From positions 1 through 64,000 of the forward strand of contig JASANG010003834.1 in NCBI GenBank assembly GCA_030248215.1: a stretch of 64,000 bases of DNA, given 5' to 3'. Numbering within the stretch: position 1 is the stretch's first letter; each line of letters begins with the position of its first letter. Below are positions 62,106-64,000 of this stretch, piece after piece. The translations under genes and the position numbers were made by a program. This DNA is from Enoplolaimus lenunculus (taxonomy: Eukaryota > Nematoda > Enoplea > Enoplida > Thoracostomopsidae). Under the pieces are notes generated by a model. It was not told where the DNA came from. It searched no databases and was given only the letters and a program-made list of their open reading frames with translations.

Positions 62106-62252
62106 GGCCCATGTATAGACCGGGCCGGAACAGTAGTATAAGCATATTGCTAAGCCTAAGCCTAAGCATAAGCAAAAAATTAGTCTAAAGCTTAAACTGA
62201 CTCTATTATAGCCCCTCCAGAAAACAATCCGGCCCTGTTCTATACTTTGGCC
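62106..62252. mobile_element. M2 MITE
   Basis: GGCCCATGTATAGACCGGGC to GGCCCTGTTCTATACTTTGGCC; only a few CCTAAG hexamers remain inside, which shows how array length varies between copies. Confidence 0.88.
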
Positions 62253-62589
62253 AAAATGAACAAATTTTATCAATGCCGAAATAGTTTTTTTTAAACGCCG
62301 CTGATTTGGGTTTAACTAACAAAAACTAAAATCGAAGTTTTTGTATTCTAGCTGATTTAGGTTTAAGTAAAAGTGTTTTCTGCGAAATTACGCTGCTAGT
62401 TTCACTACAAATTTTTTTTATAATAAGAAAGTTTTGTTAAAAAATTATGTCTTCTGTTGTTTCGATGTTCTATATGTTTATTTTTCCAAAAAATATATAG
62501 ACTAAAAAAGAAGCACTCGTTGTGGAGATACTGCAATGCAATATTTAGAACCTGGTGTTTTTGTTAAAGTTATACCCCCGCTCCATTAA

Positions 62590-62730
62590 CACGTACAAGT
62601 TTTTGCGGCGAGAACTCGCTGCTGCAACTTGCACGAAATACTTGCAGCTGCACGAATTTTTAAAGGAATATTCCAATTGACCAACCAAACTGCAGGTGCA
62701 AGAAATTCAAGCGACCTGCAACTGCGTTGC
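62590..62730. repeat. TGCAACTTGCAC-type repeat
   Basis: Related to the block at 25730-26130 through GTACAAGTTTTTGCGG and TGCAGGTGCAAG words. Confidence 0.45.
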
Positions 62731-63070
62731 CGCTTAATTAATGATGACTATTATTTAACTGTTTATACCAGTGATGTTTTCTCTTGCTGCGAGGCCGGTC
62801 TGCCTTAAGACTGCATTTAGCACTACACGCTTTGACTGTTATCAAGTATTGCTAACGAAGCGATTTGTTAAAACTAGGTAACTGTTGCTGAAAAATGAGT
62901 TAATATTTGGTTCAATGGTGTATCTACACCCCTATATGGTATCTGTAAGCATGTGACACATGCTTGTCCTATTACATATGCAATATAGGCCAAGCACATT
63001 TTGTAGTATGCTTGCTGGCAGCATACGGTCGACAAATATAGTCGAAGATAAAAGTAGTTGGGGAGACGGG

Positions 63071-63215
63071 GTACGTGGCGCAGTGGTAGAGTTTCTGACT
63101 AAGGATCCATAATTCGCTAGTTCGAAACCACCTAGAGGGTCGCTTTTCCAGTTGCTTAGTTAAAACGTCTGAAGTCCCGGTCACCTACTTCGACTGACAT
63201 GGGGGCAACGCAATG
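63071..63215 (+). mobile_element. tRNA-derived SINE (family S1)
   Basis: Box A TGGCGCAGTGG and box B AGTTCGAAACC lie at tRNA-like spacing, followed by the shared S1 tail TTTTCCAGTTGCTTAGTTAA and TTCGACTGACATGGGG. A tail-only fragment is at 60955-61030. Confidence 0.75.
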
Positions 63216-63282
63216 AGCGCAACGGTAAGTTGTCGCGCTTTTAACACGATATTCGGTCGAAAATGAGGTAGACGGTCAAGGG

Positions 63283-63911
63283 CAGGGATGCGCGCTCTCG
63301 GTCGAAAACCGAGACTCGAGACCGAGACCGACAGCCGAGACCCAGACTGTTTGGTGTCGGTCTCGGTCAATTTTTGACCGTTACCGAGCATTAAAATAAA
63401 TTTTTTTCTAACAAAAGTTTTTGAATGTTTTTTGTACTTCCGTGTCATTCTGGTATAAAAAATGTTGCATCTGTTCAAAATTTATAATACTGACAAAAAA
63501 TGCCACAACGTTTTATTTCTAGCAAAAACATACCGACAACCACAGATACAGGAATATAACACGACACCACGCCAAAGACGGCGATAAAATGTAGAGCGCT
63601 TTCAGTGTCAAAACTACGTTTCAGTTTTTTCCAACGAAAATGAATCGTCAATGGCCAGTATATTTAAGCTCTATTAATAGTAAATGCTTCTTTAGCGTTT
63701 ATCAAAATAATATTTTAACGTTAATTGGAACTTAAATTTTTGGTGCGATTCGTCAAATGTTTTAAAACTGAAAATACATCTATAAATACATCAATCTGTG
63801 TTTTTACACACAATAAATATAACAAAGCAGAAAAAAACGCGAACTTGTCTTTCTCTCTTTGTCTCGGTTTGAAACCTACCGAGGCTAAAAAACCGAGACC
63901 ACACATCCCTG
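63283..63911. mobile_element. hAT-type non-autonomous element with perfect 8 bp target duplication
   Basis: Ends CAGGGATG and CATCCCTG; the flanks 63275-63282 and 63912-63919 are both GTCAAGGG. Inner words CGGTCTCGG/CCGAGACCG repeat near both ends. No transposase frame. The intact 8 bp duplication points to a young insertion. Confidence 0.92.
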
Positions 63912-64000
63912 GTCAAGGGACGAACTTGTTAGAAATAGTGGCATGTAAGCATGTGAGACGTGATTCTCTTGGTGCGTTTGCAATATATCCCGTTCACATT

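Larger units (their letters stand above)
59548..64000. other. 3' part of the window, no supported exon
   Basis: I could not find the first exon of the SET gene here. The stretch holds two SINE copies, an M1-derived copy, an AT-rich palindromic MITE, an M2 copy, a CTGCAG-type repeat (62590-62730) and a hAT element. The ORFs at 59804-60058 and 61653-61949 lack splice or composition support. Confidence 0.55.

Noticed and set aside
62061-62273. Small membrane protein
   Set aside because: The frame runs across an M2 MITE; similar readings appear in other M2 copies.
63071-63145. Functional tRNA gene on the plus strand
   Set aside because: A and B boxes are present but arms do not fold cleanly; it is the S1 SINE head.
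1-64000. Retrovirus-like or Polinton-like element
   Set aside because: No reverse transcriptase, capsid or long terminal repeat signature was recognised in any frame.

Overview
The window looks like intron-rich, AT-rich DNA from an invertebrate animal. Its many (TTAGGC)n tracts use the hexamer known from nematode telomeres, and a DEG/ENaC channel, a quiver-like Ly6 protein and a small tetraspan protein would fit a nematode. The phylum is an inference and the species is not identified. All gene models were built by eye from open frames, splice signals and matching intron phases; no search was run.

Layout: 1985-10445 (+) is a complete seven-exon DEG/ENaC channel gene whose introns hold two mariner copies, several MITEs, a 190 bp tandem array and a GC-rich hairpin. 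11221-11654 (+) holds two linked exons of an unknown gene. 11.7-26.4 kb is a gene desert with a 17-copy minisatellite at 14.0-14.8 kb. 26466-27614 (+) carries the last two exons of a secreted, probably GPI-anchored Ly6/quiver-like protein. 28760-30187 (-) is a two-exon four-helix membrane protein. 33330-35942 (-) is a four-exon gene for an unknown 179-residue protein. 39046-43482 (-) is a four-exon gene for an uncharacterised protein with a DDE/RNase H-like core and Cys-rich tail. 47119-59547 (-) is a chain of nine phase-compatible exons ending in a KMT5A/PR-Set7-type SET domain.

Between and inside the genes lie at least six families of short inverted-repeat elements: a TA-flanked 440 bp family, two families carrying internal TTAGGC arrays, a near-perfect palindrome family, a family ending in ACACAAAATAAATTG, and hAT-like elements starting CAGGG (one with a perfect 8 bp target duplication). 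There are also two tRNA-derived SINE-like families. I saw no retrovirus-like element and no functional tRNA or rRNA gene. The genes do not form an operon or shared pathway; the clearest theme is normal host genes embedded in a dense bed of non-autonomous DNA elements.
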